A DNA stretch of 64,000 nt from Corbicula japonica. Lineage: Eukaryota; Mollusca; Bivalvia; Venerida; Cyrenidae. Position numbers and translations under genes: made by a program. Below, piece after piece: positions 1-11,879 of the stretch. The stretch covers positions 5,184,366 to 5,248,365 of the forward strand of contig JAZAYU010000036.1 in NCBI GenBank assembly GCA_038501625.1, in the 5' to 3' direction. The first letter of the stretch is position 1. Each line of letters starts with the position of its first letter. The notes beneath the pieces were generated by a model that was not told where the DNA came from, did no database searches, and saw only the letters and a program-made list of their open reading frames with translations.

Positions 1-1060
1 CTTTGCCGCCGCATAATGGCCTTGGGGTTACCTATATATTTATCAACAGTATCAATCATGGTAATTAAGCAAGTACATGTGTCACTTCCAAAAAAATCAA
101 ATAAATTGATTAGTTTTGTTGTAGTAAAAGTTTAAGTAAAACTTGTTTCTGTGCAAGACGAATAAACACTTGTCTAATAAAAAGTTCAATTAAATTAATT
201 AAATTTGTTTAAAAACAAAATATTATAATGAGCGGTTACATTAATTAAAATATGTTGTTTTTAACTGTAAAATTCTAAAAAGTATATCAATCCAGAAGTT
301 TCGATTTATAACAGGCGAATGTTTCAATAAAGTCAATATCATGACTGATTGAAACGTTGTAGGAGACTTTGCAGGAGACAAACAGGTCAACGATATTGCT
401 TATCTGTCAATCTGATTTGCATGGAAAAGAGTTTTAAACTAATACCAATCAGTACAATGTCAATAAAATTACATGTAAGCATTGATTCAATGTTGCTGTT
501 TAAATGATGGCGTCAATTCACTTAAAGATAAAATTGCATTAAAGCCGTTGTTCAGAGTGTCTGCAGAGGCGAGTGGAGTGTGGGAAAGGTGAGGCTTGTA
601 TTTAAGTACAACTCATGAATGAACCGATAACGTTGTTGTGTTTAGTGTATCCATTACCACTAATCAAATAGTTTTTTGCTTCTGTTAATTTCTTTGCGCT
701 ATACATTAAAACCGTATATTTTATCTAAAAAAGTCTTTAACGAGGCAATGGTATCATGGGAGGAAAGTTGTACAGGTAAGGGTTGGTAACTTATTAACTG
801 TACTGAAAATAATTTACTATCAACCATTCACTCAAATTGAGAACAACAATGTGGCTCCGTGGTGAAATTTAAAAAAAAGGTTAACATTAGCCACATCCAC
901 AATTACATACTTCATCACATAGGTCAGTAGATGAGTATAAAATAAAGGAAATATATTAAGCCTGTTAGGTTAAACACTTAATATTCAAAAATGAATACAT
1001 TTGAAGATGTAAAAAAGGCCGTGTCAAAAACTAGTAGATTACTAAAGATAAAACAGGCTT
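1..1060. other. AT-rich non-coding stretch, no gene seen
   Basis: No open frame of meaningful length or recognisable repeat is visible. A small imperfect hairpin lies at 321-355, where GTTTCAATAAAGTCA is mirrored by TGACTGATTGAAAC. It resembles chance or decayed repeat structure. Confidence 0.5.
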
Positions 1061-1064
1061 TTTA

Positions 1065-1091
1065 TGCTCCCCGAAGAAATTCGGGGGAGCA
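1065..1091. repeat. CTCCCC/GGGGGAG hairpin heading a tandem array
   Basis: TGCTCCCCGAA at 1065-1075 pairs with TTCGGGGGAGCA ending at 1091 across a four-base loop. It is followed by ATATAGTCGCC and a short run of GTCC repeats (about 1107-1147). From general recollection this start is common at the edge of bivalve interspersed repeats. It marks the left boundary of the array at 1092-1660. Confidence 0.7.
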
Positions 1092-1660
1092 TATAGTCGC
1101 CGGGTTGTCCGTCCGTCCGTCAGTACGTCCGTCCGTCAGTACGTCCCGCATTCGTGTCCGGCTCATAACTTTGTTATTTGAAGTCAGATTTTAAAACTAT
1201 TTCACAGAAATGATCACCATATTGCGACGATGTGTCGCGCGCATCATTTGGGTCGCTACCTTGAAGGTCAAGGTCACAGCATGACCTTGCAGCAAAATCG
1301 TGTCCGGCCCATAACGTTTTTATTTAAAGTCGGATTTGAAAATTATTTCACAGAAATGATCACCATAATGAGACGACGTGTCGCGCGAAACATTTGGGTC
1401 GCTACCTTGAAGGTCAAGGTCACAGCATGACCTTGCAGCAAAATCGTGTCCGGCCCATAACTTCTTTATTTGAAGTCGGATTTAAAATTAATTCACATAA
1501 ATGATCACTATAATGAATCGACGTCTTACGCCCAACATTTGGGTCGCTACCTTGAAGGTCAAGGTCACAGCATGACCTTGCAGCAAAATCGTGTCCGACC
1601 CATAACTTTTTTATTTGAAGTCGGATTTATTATATTTTCTCTTCGTTATTTACTAAACGA
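1092..1660 (+). repeat. Tandem array of ~146-bp units with AGGTCA half-sites
   Basis: Three to four diverged units are present. Homologous points are the CCCATAAC...TTTATTTGAAGTCGG segments near 1163, 1309, 1454 and 1600, giving a period of 145-149 bp. Each of three units carries the same core: two abutting AGGTCA half-sites followed after CAGCA by TGACCT. These lie at 1265-1287, 1411-1433 and 1556-1578. Short open frames over this region are by-products of the repeat and are not genes. Confidence 0.85.
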
Positions 1661-3098
1661 GTTTTGACTCCATCGTGACCTCAGATTCTGAAAAGCAGCG
1701 CGTAGTAGTCTTTGTTTTTTCGTCAAAAACAGTCGTTACAATTTACAAACCCCAATAACTGTTATCTTCTTAATTCAAGATTGGACACAATGACTTTTTG
1801 TATACTATATGACATAAAGCCAGGCGCCAGTTGTCGTCATATTTGTCTGTAAATATCATGTAAACTTACGAATTTCTGATTAGAGTCTTAAGGCATTCGG
1901 TGGCTTGAAAGTTGGACTTTCGTAGGAATATTCAGGCTAAAATAGAGAATTTATTAGAACAATGTGTATGTGTTTCTTCAACCTTGAACTTTTAATCCAG
2001 CAGTAGAAATATGATTGAACCACCAGCCACAAAAAAGGTGTATTGACATATCGAATACTTAATTCGCCTTCAGACATAATTCGTAGACAGTTTAAAAAAA
2101 ACACAATTTGAACAGCTCTAAGACAATTGGTTCTTATGTTAGACAATGTGGGAATATGTCCTTTAATAAAGGTGTCTCCTAATTGCTATGAAGCCCAAAA
2201 AGATAGTATTTAATTTTTATGAACATGTGTCTACTTTAGTGATTAAGAAGCGTAATTGTAGTTTTAGTTTTCCTAGTAATGTTATATAATTGTAGAGAAA
2301 TATATAAAAATGGAACTTAAAAAGCCACCAAACACGGCAAATATGATCAAAGAATGGATTTGCTCTAAACAAAAGTCGGAACTGAATAGAAATGAATTTT
2401 GAAAGGGGATCTGAGAAAATTCAATATAAATCTTGCATAAATGTATCACAAGCTATTTCTGTAATTTATTTCAGAATCATTAAACAAATCAATGAACAAA
2501 AATACAAAGAAAATCAAGTACACAATGAAAAACATCAAAACATTGATCGCTCGAAAAACAATATTCTAAGATAAATGAACAAGAGGTAATTCGATTGCAG
2601 TTAATGCAACAAATTGTTTCATTTTACTGATACTTGATCTCAAAACATAATACCTGTCAACTTGCGCTATTAGGAATTAAAAGACATCTCAAATTTCACC
2701 CTTTGTTTCCGGTACAGTCATTTTTTATGACTCAGACATTATAAGCGTAATATCTGTCAAAAATAATTCAGATTGTTTTCAGGAACAAGTCATTTGAAGC
2801 ACGGTCACATACAGTATTGTGACCGTGAGATTTGTTTAATCGATTTACATTTGCTTAATTGTCTAAATGAGTAACCAGTCCCAATAGAATTAAAAATATA
2901 ATGAACGTATTGTTTGTAAAAAAATAAGCATTAAACAATCTCGAGAAAAATAAATTATAACATGTTACATGAATAAATTAAGTTAATTATTTGTTTCCTT
3001 ATAAACATACAAAATTTGCAAGTCCAGATCATTAAATATTTGCATTTATTGTATATAAGGTTGTTATTATAAATACTTAAAGTTAACCTTTACAAAAT
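1661..3098. other. AT-rich non-coding stretch with a small F-block fragment and a hairpin
   Basis: No gene is visible. About 2326-2395 resembles the end of the F-block repeat found near 6.25 kb (CGGCAAATATGATC, then GGATTTGC and GGAACTGAA). A perfect 10-bp hairpin CACGGTCACA/TGTGACCGTG lies at 2800-2809 and 2818-2827 with an 8-base loop. Confidence 0.5.
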
Positions 3099-3204
3099 GC
3101 AAGAAAAGCTAATTCCTACTTAGTTCGTTCTGACACAAAATAGTTTTTCTAGCAAGAAAAGCTAATTCCTACTTAGTTCGTTCTGACACAAAATAGTTTT
3201 TCTA
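3099..3204. repeat. Perfect 53-bp tandem duplication
   Basis: The unit beginning GCAAGAAAAGCTAATTCC runs from 3099 to 3151 and is repeated without a mismatch from 3152 to 3204. The perfect match implies a recent event or an assembly artefact. Confidence 0.95.
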
Positions 3205-4388
3205 GCTTCGGAATGTATAAAAAGCGATCAATATGGTAAAATTTGTAATATATGACATTGTATAATAATGGATTAAAATAAAACTTAAATTATAAACCTT
3301 GCATATTATGGAAATTTAAATTAACTTAAATCATCATCATATAAAATAATTAATAAATAAAATTGATTGAAGTTCCCATATCGTAACCAACATCAAATCC
3401 ACGACAATTAGCACCCTGCGAATGTAGAAGACTTTAAGCTTGTTAAGTACATGTATGTCTCAGTTATGTCAAATACATCCAGCAATGTCGGATTTCGACG
3501 GCTCTGAATATATTGCTTCTTCTAACAACACATTACTGATACCTTATAAAGCGAACTAATACAATTTGTTCCGGTAAAATGCCAATTTACGTAGGTCAAT
3601 AATCTTCTATTGAAATTAACGTGCATTACTGCTAAAGATAGAGTGTCTGTGAGTAAATAAACCACTTGAAGCAATGATGTAATTCTTTTGCTGATTTTCG
3701 ATCCGAAATTCCATTTCATTTTGACATATCAAAGTATTGGACAAGTAATTATTATGAAAGATCATTTATGGAGGTCTTGAAACTACAGCATTTAAATATT
3801 ATATAAGCAAAATGCAATCAAAAATGTGGTTATTCCGTGAAACATCTAAAGTAGTTAAAACCAAAATAAACGAATTTATTAACACTGTTCAATGGCAGAA
3901 ATAGAAAATTAATGCATTGTATGTTATTCTCAATCTGCCTAGGCCTTAAAAGATACATTATGTATTTGGACGCAACATTCAGTCGTAATTTAGGACATAG
4001 TCCATAATTAAGTCGTACTTTTTCCAAACAATGAGCTTCTAGTTTGTTGAATAGGGAAACTGTTATTAATATAATTACATGTAGTACATGTATAGTCCTT
4101 CGAAGTTACTTCAAATTTTATTTTAATTCGCTTAATAAAGCGCAGTTTAATAACTGAACACCATTTTGCTGAAAAATAATTCGGAAAGTGCGAGATCAAT
4201 ATTTGTAAAGTTTCATTCCTTAAACGTCCTTGTATGTCAGTGTTGCTAATTATCAAGTACGATGGCATTTAACGAGTTTTCACTAAGTGGTGGTTATATA
4301 TTTCAGTGTAACGATGTTTGTTGAGAATTTGGAGCCATTAAAAGGAACCGATTGCACTTTTACAACTTCCGATAAATGTAGCGCCTAA
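3205..4388. other. AT-rich non-coding stretch, nothing recognised
   Basis: Short open frames on both strands have no recognisable motifs and AT-driven composition. No repeat family shared with the rest of the window was noticed here. Confidence 0.4.
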
Positions 4389-4399
4389 TTGAATGGTCA

Positions 4400-5372
4400 A
4401 GAACCATTACATTCTCTTTTTTTGTTTATTGTGTGTGGTTTCTTATTTGAATGTAATCATTTTATTAACCAATCCTCTGTTTTCTTCTCTTTGGCAGAGT
4501 GGAGAGGCTGCGTTTTCTGGGTGTGGCAGTTCCAGATGCATATTTCACCTTTTTTAATCTTTTTAATCGCCGATACCCAGATTTAATTCATAAATACAGA
4601 TGCAGTTTAAAATCACTTTTGCAACAAGGTATTTCACAGCCAGTTTTTTATGGAGATTTAATTTATAAACTTAAAAAGATAAAAGGCAGTGTTAATTTCT
4701 CCCGGTTATTCGTAAAAACCATCTGTCAATTTAAAAAGAAAGGTTACCAACATGATATTTTACAGCGCTCTGCAGGCCTGGTGATTAACCCTTCTACAGT
4801 TGATCATTATGCTTACCTCTTTGGTTGCAGGACGGTGGCAGGGGTTAAAGAGTTTATGAAGGTTAATGGGGAAATCTTTTCTTAAAAGAACCTAGAAGCT
4901 CGATTTGTTTCTTTTATCCCTGTCATCGTGTTCTTGCTGATTTTACTCCAGCAGCTCTGGTCTCGGTAAGATCATTGAGTACCCGCCCCTTCGGCTTTGC
5001 AATGCACTTAGCTTCTTATGTTTTATATGTTTGTGTGCTTTTGCATGCAACATTGTTAAGCCAATAAGTGGGTTGGAGTTTTTTCACCAAGACAACTTGT
5101 ACTTGTTTTGTGATATGAGAACCTGTTGGGGCAAGTGTGAGGTTGGTGCACCCTAGAACCTGGTTTAAACCCCCAGTGGCAATTTGATTTGCCACTGACC
5201 GTTCCAAGGCGGTAACCCCTCGGGTTCTCATTTTTGTTTATTGTTAGTGGTGTCTTTTTGAAACTGATCATTTTATTAACCATGCTCTCTCCCCCTCTCT
5301 TCTTCTTGACTGTGTGGGGAGGCTGTTTTTTTCTGAATGTGGCGATTCCTGATATGCATATTTCACCTTTTT
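4400..5372 (+). mobile_element. Penelope-like retroelement fragment with direct terminal repeats (copy 1)
   Basis: The element has a reverse-transcriptase C-terminal fragment and a long 3' tail, bracketed by two direct copies of the same roughly 155-165-bp terminal sequence at about 4400-4555 and 5205-5372. Both copies end GATATGCATATTTCACC or a close variant. A terminal-like repeat placed directly upstream of a 5'-truncated coding region matches the pLTR arrangement of Penelope-like elements, in which the upstream copy is the tail of a tandem partner. The tail contains three successive small hairpins: AGTGGCAA/TTGCCACT at 5175-5196, ACCG/CGGT at 5198-5213 and AACCC/GGGTT at 5214-5226. No certain target duplication was found. 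The assignment to the Penelope class rests on this layout and on RT resemblance, not on a search. Confidence 0.7.
4565..4885 (+). pseudogene. Reverse transcriptase C-terminal fragment
   Basis: The open frame continues out of the upstream terminal repeat into about 106 residues of the RT C-terminal region, from NRRYPDLIHKY through LLQQGISQPVFYGDLIYKL to VINPSTVDHYAYLFGCRTVAG, then stops. The same residues recur in the minus-strand copy at 11.5-13.3 kb and the plus copies at 44.1 and 47.9 kb, which shows that it is element-encoded. It lacks the catalytic RT core, including the YxDD box, so it is 5'-truncated and inactive. The first ~22 codons of the open frame derive from the terminal repeat and are not RT. 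Confidence 0.8.
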
Positions 5373-5980
5373 GTAGAATAATATTTAAGCCACGACGCAT
5401 TTAACACAATTATATTTAAGAAAAGATAAAATTTGAGAATTTTTATTCACGTACGTATAAATTTCTGCAAAATAGAATATTGAAACATTTAGATTGAAAC
5501 GATTTAATTTATACAACGTAAACGAAAAACCTTTAAATGTTGTTTTTTTAAAGACGACTTAAAATAGTAAATTTCAATATATTTGTCAGTTAACATGAAC
5601 ACAGTTAGAGTGTATCTGTAATTTTAATATTGGAATATAATGTTGTTTTATACATGCATTTTATAAGTTTATAAAACAGACAGCTGAGACGTTATTGGAA
5701 AAGCTTACAAAGTATTTTCTCTCTAGCACTTATTTCAGTAATTGCGATGTGTGGCTTTAACTGCTTCACCTAGTTTTTAACCTGGCACGAAAGTTTAATA
5801 ATTTTGAGGCTTATAGAGGTTTCTACGTCTTCTCTTTATTTCTGGCACCAATAATAAATTAGAAACTGTTGTGTTCACTGCTGCTCCTAGCTTTTCTCTG
5901 GCACCACCATTGGCTTTCACAGCTACTCCTATCTTCTTTCCTTGCACCAGTTATAAAGGGTGGGTACACTTTCGCACAAA
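5373..5980. other. Non-coding stretch with weak CTGGCAC repeats
   Basis: Degenerate repeats of a segment ending CTGGCAC(CA) recur near 5782, 5841, 5898 and 5942, spaced about 40-60 bp apart. No gene is visible. Confidence 0.35.
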
Positions 5981-5984
5981 TTTG

Positions 5985-6310
5985 GCCTAAGAAATATATT
6001 CACAAATATATAAATAGATTAAACTTTTCGAACACGACAAATATGAAAATATTGCTGACTCGGTTTGATGTAGCCTGTTCATGGACAGTTATGGAAATGC
6101 ATATTACTGCCCACGCCGCCTAGCCCCGGGTTGAGTGCAACGCAATATTTACACCAATAAACAGTACAGTTTTGATCCATCCCAAACGATGGCGTGCATA
6201 TAGCGGAGAATATGGAACCCTCTGTGTGTATTCAGCGGCTTATCATCCCCAGATAAAAGAATGGGTTTGCCCTAAACGATAAACCAATGGGCGGAACTAA
6301 ACAGAATTGA
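5985..6310 (+). repeat. F-block fragment (short form)
   Basis: The segment contains CTCGGTTTGAT, GTTCATGGACAG, CCCACGCCGCCTAGCCCC, then GATCCATCCCAAACGATG and the GGGTTTGCCCTAAACGA terminus. It aligns by eye with 50160-50480 and with the longer F blocks near 9.1, 20.2 and 29.4 kb. Minus-strand pieces occur near 10.1-10.25 and 56.5-56.6 kb. Confidence 0.75.
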
Positions 6311-7110
6311 AGTAGCTATGTAGGAGGAAAATAATAAATTTACTTAATTGTCATGAAAAGTAACAGTTTTGTATCATTTTAAAGACAATGGATATTGGAC
6401 ATTATAGACGTCAATAACGTCAAAATGTGTAAACATGCCTACTTTTTGGTATGTTTTATAAAAAAATGATATTGATGAACTTTGGAACCTAAAATAAAAA
6501 TTGTTTATTTAAAAACAATGTAAAATAATAAATCTGATAGTATAAACTTTTTTTTTTGGGGGGGGGGGGGGGTTCAATTTACTATGATTAGTACAAAATA
6601 TGTGTTTAAGATCTGAATTGAGACACGCTTAACATTTGTATTTGCACTAATTTGCATGATGTGATGTCTTTAATGATGTCACCATATACTCGAAAATGAT
6701 ATTCTCAGTGTAACCTTTTAAACAGTTAAACATCTTAATAACTAAAACAAGTCTTATTAGGTTCACTGCTTAACAGTTATATTTTTATTAATTTTCCGTC
6801 AACAAACAGGCCAAAATTGACGATAAATGTACACAGCCCTTTGATGGCATATGGCGTTACATTACATCTGCCGTTTCTAGCTAGTCTTTCGCATAAGTTA
6901 GAATATTAGTTAAGAATTGCGTTCAGTGCTGGAAACATCCTTTTGCAAACAATTTGTGGGAAATTGCGTTTTGTGCTGCCCGAAGTTTCGCTTAAGCACC
7001 TGTTAACTTGCATGATCGCCGTTGGTGTTCGTTGCCGCCCTTGAGAAGGTCAGCTTTATATGTGACTTTTTAGATCGTTGGTGAGATCTTTATTGTCAAC
7101 ACTAATTGTA
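6311..7110. other. Non-coding stretch with a T10-G15 homopolymer junction
   Basis: Ten T (6548-6557) run directly into fifteen G (6558-6572). Nothing else is recognised, and no coding potential is visible. Confidence 0.6.
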
Positions 7111-7209
7111 AAACTAAATTTCAAAATTGATACATTGTGTCGATCTATATACCAATCCAGTTACAAAAAATAATGGCGTTATAGTTATAAGGACAGTGAA
7201 TTATTCATA

Positions 7210-7370
7210 CAGTCTAAAGATGAACGTAATACACAACACAGCTCGTTTTATGAATTATTTGTCTTTGGATCACTTCAGATTTCGTGAGCATTATCGTTTG
7301 CATACAATAAGATGATGTTAACGACATAGATACGTGCATTTTGCATTATTGAATGTCGTCTATGGTATAT
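7210..7370 (+). repeat. J-block fragment
   Basis: CAGCTCGTTTTATGA, TTTCGTGAGCATTATCGTTTG, AAGATGATGTTAACG and TTTTGCATTATTGA match the 5' part of the J blocks at 31.4, 43.3, 50.9 and 59.3 kb. It is diverged and truncated. Confidence 0.65.
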
Positions 7371-8159
7371 CTTTGGTTGTGTGCAAAATAGTTGTAAACC
7401 CCTCTTTTATTTATATACAGTTACAAATGTTTGAATTAAGCTCATAATGAAAAGAAAAAATACTCTGGCTTCCAGTAACAAATATAATCATTGAATCATA
7501 TTCAAAGTTTAGGCCCTAACATGACAAACAATCTCATGCTTCAAGCTTTTCTACTCCGTTAAAACTTATTAAATGAAATTATTTGTATTGTTTGTATTTA
7601 TACAATTGTAATAATTATTTATTCATTTTCCGTTGTATGGTCAAAGGGAAACAACCCTCATTGATTTAATCAGAGTAATCCTTCAATTAAATAGCAGTTG
7701 TTCGAATTATTGATAACCACGTTGATCTGACATGGATCTGCATCTTTAGTCGTATACAACCTTTGAACACAGTTTTTATAATATAAGGGTCCGTCTGGTA
7801 AAAAAATCTTGTATCGATACAAAACAAAGATAACTTAAGTGTATATATTATATTGTAATTAGTTATTTCTTAAACAATGAATGAATTAAAACTCCAGAAC
7901 GACAATTATGCAATGATTTAGTTACTGGTCGTTCTGGTGGGGCGCAAAAAACCCAATTAGAATTTGTCATTCTTACTTGATGGCACCACACCACTTCGAT
8001 ACGCCAACAAACAAAATTCGCAGTTGACGTTCGGGTGCACCGCAAGAACGATAAACACCTTGCTTCGTTTGGTGCGTTTATATTTGTTGGCTTGTTGTTT
8101 TTCTATTATTTTCTCTTCTCTTTACTTTACTTTCGTCCTGGAATGGTAACGCCATTTAG
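7371..8159. other. Non-coding stretch with a 10-bp inverted repeat
   Basis: CCAGAACGAC at 7894-7903 is mirrored by GTCGTTCTGG at 7928-7937. The sequence from about 7880 to 8140 is richer in GC than its surroundings and seems absent from the related copy near 19.15 kb, so it may be an insertion. No gene is recognised. Confidence 0.4.
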
Positions 8160-10007
8160 ACAACTGTTATAGCATCACAAAAATTATAGCTTATCGGCAG
8201 GGCGACACCAACGCGACAAAACGACAAATTCTTGATTTGGCGTGTTAGTGTCTTGTAAAATTATCAGTGTATATTCAGATGGAAACTCGCATGCAAAGTC
8301 TCATTTATTTTATTTTAACTGTAAGAAGCATCCCCACATTGTGTTGCATTGTTTTAGGATAATTAGATAAAAGCACAAGTATAATTTAATTCCATTATTC
8401 ATTCCTTAATTCAAATTTCATTATGATAATCAAGAAAGATTCACTTTCTTCATTTGACATTCCGTACGCTTCAAAAGCAGGCATATTTTTATTTCATTGT
8501 TCACGAGGCAACCATATCCATCTTTATATAACGCTTTCGATAAATTATGTCTTGATCTGTAACAGTTTTAGTTTCAACATTTAAGCAGCAAAGTCTTGTT
8601 ATTTACCAGACTTTTAATATTGAGACAGCAACACTAAACAAAAAGACGGTAGTTCCATAAAAGTACGAATGTATAGTCATTTGAGTTTGTTTGGCTATTT
8701 TACCTGATCATTGAAGAAAACACAGTTGCACTTCATTTCATTTCTTATATAAATTGCATGTATTTAATAGTATTTGCTATCAACTTTAAAATCCTTTTTA
8801 GAGAAAAGGAGACGACAACGGATTAGTATTAAAAAAAGCAATATATGCATATCAGAAAATGATTTTTACTGTCATCACAGACAACATATGACTCTTTGGC
8901 GGGGAAATAAACCAGATTTAACAAGTCTCAAAAGTGAAGAAAGTCATTTAAAACCGAATATCACTCTGTTGTCGTACAGTTGTAATGGCCAAGATTATTT
9001 AAAATTAGATTAAAAATTAAAAGAAAATTAAATGAAAAAACATTTAACTTGAAATAACATTTGCCCTGTTTACCACTTTCATTCTCTAAAAATAGATGAA
9101 AAGAGAATAATGAAAGCCATCGAACACGAAACATATGGGGATATTGCATGCTTGGTTTGAAAGAGTAGAGGAAATTTAATATTACTTCCCACACGCCATC
9201 TTGCCCCTGGTGGAGCGTAACTCAATAATTATCTACACCAGTATACATTTCGATCCATCCTAAAGGACAATGTACAATGAAGGTGAACAGCGAACCTTCA
9301 AATTCATGCGGTATTTTCAGATTAATACCATTCCATGGTCAGCCCGAATGGTCCCTAAATCAAAGAAATGGTGTGTCATAAACAAGAAAACAATTGGCGA
9401 AACTGGACATAGTGTAAATTTGACAGCAGATCCGAGAATATAAATCCTGCTTACAACAGATGGTCAAAATAACACTTAGTTAATGCTCTCTTAATATGAA
9501 ATGAAGCAGATTATATATGGCGCGAAAAAGGTGCGGGTCACGTGAAAGGGTACCTTCAAACAGCTGACGTTAAGCCTTGAAAAGACGTCACAAGTTGATT
9601 AAACAAAATTGTTTATAGTGCATTTCGCGATAAAAAAATAAAATGTCAATTGTGTAATCACTATAAATTATTAAAAAATAATACATAATCATTGTAATTT
9701 CTTTTCAAAAAATAGTAAAAACTAAAATGTCAAAAATATTACCGAAGACATCGTTTGCCTTTACGTGTCCCATATGAAACTCTCAAGTAATAAGAAACAA
9801 GATTGGAAATATTTTGCCGATATCATAAATTCTGTTCTGCGTTTAGGTGCTTGTGAGGTTCCAGGAGCAAAGACCAGACACTTTACTTCCTTCATAAACG
9901 ACACGCTTATTGAGGTCGTGAGCGAATTACTTCCCGCATTTATGGTCATAAACATTCTAGTATGAAACTCTATATAGTAGCAATTAGATTGGTAATCTTT
10001 ATATTAT

Positions 10008-10830
10008 TCTTGCTCGAGCATTCAAAATACTGTATATATTATTCTTGTCCGAAAGCACAAATTACCGTATGTATTATTTCTGCTGGAAGCACAAAATAAC
10101 ATATATTGTATATTTGCCCGAAAAACCGGGACTAGGCAGCGTGGGCAGTAATATGCATTTCCATTACTGCCAATAAAAAAGTTCAATTTAACCGAGCCTG
10201 CAATGTTTAAATATTTCTCGCTTTTCGTGGCTTTCAAAGTACCATTTTTTCCATTTATTTTAATACCGTTTATAATATTCTTGCACGACGGCTCAAATAC
10301 CGTTATTCTTGCCCGAAAGCACAATCAAACATTTTTATTATTCGTACTCGAAAGCACAAATTACCGTATATATTTTTACCTCAAAGGTTCAAAGAATCGT
10401 ACATTATTTGTTATTCTTGCCCGAAAGCTCAAAACACAAAATAAATTCTTGTTACTATAAGCTCAAAGTACTGAATAAATAAAGAAATAAGATTCGTGTT
10501 TAAAGAAGTTGCGTTTCTTATTTCTTTAACTATATTTAATATACTTAAAGTTTAAAAAAAAAGAATGGCAACTTCTAAAAAAAAAGAAATTTATTTCCTG
10601 TTTAAAGAAGTTGCGTTCTTTAAATACGAACATTATTCCGTGTTTAAATAAGTTGTCTTTCTAATTTCTTTAAGTAGTATTTGCTCGAAAGTTACCGTAT
10701 ATAAATTTTATTTTTCTTTCCCGAAAGCACAGCCAAACATTTAAATTATTCGTACCACAAATTACCGTATACATTTCTACCTTCAAAGAACCGTATTTGT
10801 ATTTGCTCGAACGCTCAAAATGCTGTTTAG
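10008..10830. repeat. G block: degenerate ~35-bp minisatellite
   Basis: Units of the form TTCTTGCCCGAAAGC followed by ACAAATTACCGTATATATTA recur at 10008-10130, 10260-10460 and 10680-10830. Related sets lie at 21165-21340 and 30515-30670. Units are diverged and interrupted. Between the first two sets lies a minus-strand F fragment (about 10115-10250) with CAGCGTGGGCAGTAATATGC. Open frames here are products of the repetition. Confidence 0.7.
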
Positions 10831-11079
10831 TGGTATTTATTAACCACTTTTTATATGCATATTTTTTAAGAATTCTTGTAATCTGTTAAAAGAGGTTGTG
10901 AAGAAACTTTAAGACTGTTATTTTTAATTATAAAACCTTATGTCAAAGTTGACATCAGTTTAACTTCTGATGCTCCGATTGTTAGATATATTTGAACAAA
11001 CGTGTTATTTCCAGCTCTTACACAGATTAACGTATGGTTGGATAGAGTCCTGTAAATGACTCTCAAAAAATCAGTAACA

Positions 11080-11420
11080 GATCACAGTAGCGTTGTTTTT
11101 CCGCTGTTGCCGTGACGTTACGGGTTCGCTTCCCAGGAGATGCAATATCAGTTGATATTCACAATAGCGCTATTTTTGCAGTGTCGTCGCCGTAAAAAGG
11201 TCTCCCCATCATGTAGGCAGTAGTGTTATCAGTAAAATAGTCCGTTACCGATGTCATGCAGTGATGAAAACGTATACATGTATCAGGTATATCCGAACAA
11301 CCTTTTTGGGGTTGTCCCGGCTAGCTCAGTCGATTGCGTGGACAGAATTGCATTGCTAGGTACTGTTGCCGTGACGGTGATGGTTCGCTTTCCGAGAGAG
11401 GAAATTTCATTATAGATAGT
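11080..11420 (+). mobile_element. tRNA-derived SINE-like units, partial dimer
   Basis: The second unit begins with CTTTTTGGGGTTGTCCCGG at about 11302 and carries a perfect pol III box A-like TAGCTCAGTCG, then the GCCGTGACGG segment and a box B-like GGTTCGCTTTCC. Upstream at 11080-11300 is the tail of a preceding unit, with its own GGGTTCGCTTCCC and then a body with GCAGTGTCGTCGCCGTAAAAAGG. A body directly followed by a new head is seen also at 25.55-25.92 and 56.94-57.24 kb. The head is tRNA-like but lacks a foldable anticodon arm, so it is not a tRNA gene. Confidence 0.75.
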
Positions 11421-11760
11421 CACTTACAGATCATAGTAAATGTATCCTTATTTGTAAACTGAACCAGGTTCTAGGTTGCACCAACCTCACACTTGCCCCA
11501 ACAGGTTCTTGTATCGCAAAACAAGTACAAGTTGTCTTGGTCAAATAACTCCAACCCACCTATAGGCTCAACAATGTTGCATGCAAAAGCACACAAACAT
11601 ATAAAACATAAGACGCTAATAGCATTGCAAAGCCAAGCGGCGGGTACTCAATGATCTTACCGAGACCAGAGCTCCTGGAGTAAAACAGCAAGAACACGAT
11701 GACAGGGATAAAGGAACAAATTTAGCTTCTAGGTTCTTTTAAGAAAAGATTCTCTCTCTC

Positions 11761-11785
11761 CCCCCCCCCCCCCCCCAAAAAAAAA
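11761..11785. repeat. C16-A9 homopolymer pair
   Basis: Sixteen C (11761-11776) abut nine A, preceded by a CT dinucleotide run. It lies inside the Penelope-like copy and is absent from its relatives. Confidence 0.9.
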
Positions 11786-11879
11786 CCTTCATAAACTCTT
11801 AAACCCCTGCCACCGTCGCGTGCAACCAAAGATACAAGCATAATGATCAACTGTAGATGGGTTAATCACCAGGCCTGCC

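Noticed and set aside
5016..5231. Minus-strand ORF repeated at 27.88-28.09 kb as a conserved gene
   Set aside because: Both are antisense to the Penelope-like 3' tail, and similarity reflects the shared element.
9765..9965. Open frame between F and G blocks that looks somewhat protein-like
   Set aside because: The aligned copies near 20.89-21.09 and 30.29-30.45 kb carry indels and stops in every frame, so coding conservation is absent.
10008..10830. CRISPR-like array because of regular short repeats
   Set aside because: Units are diverged, spacing is irregular and spacers are not unique. The context is eukaryotic, and it is a decayed minisatellite.
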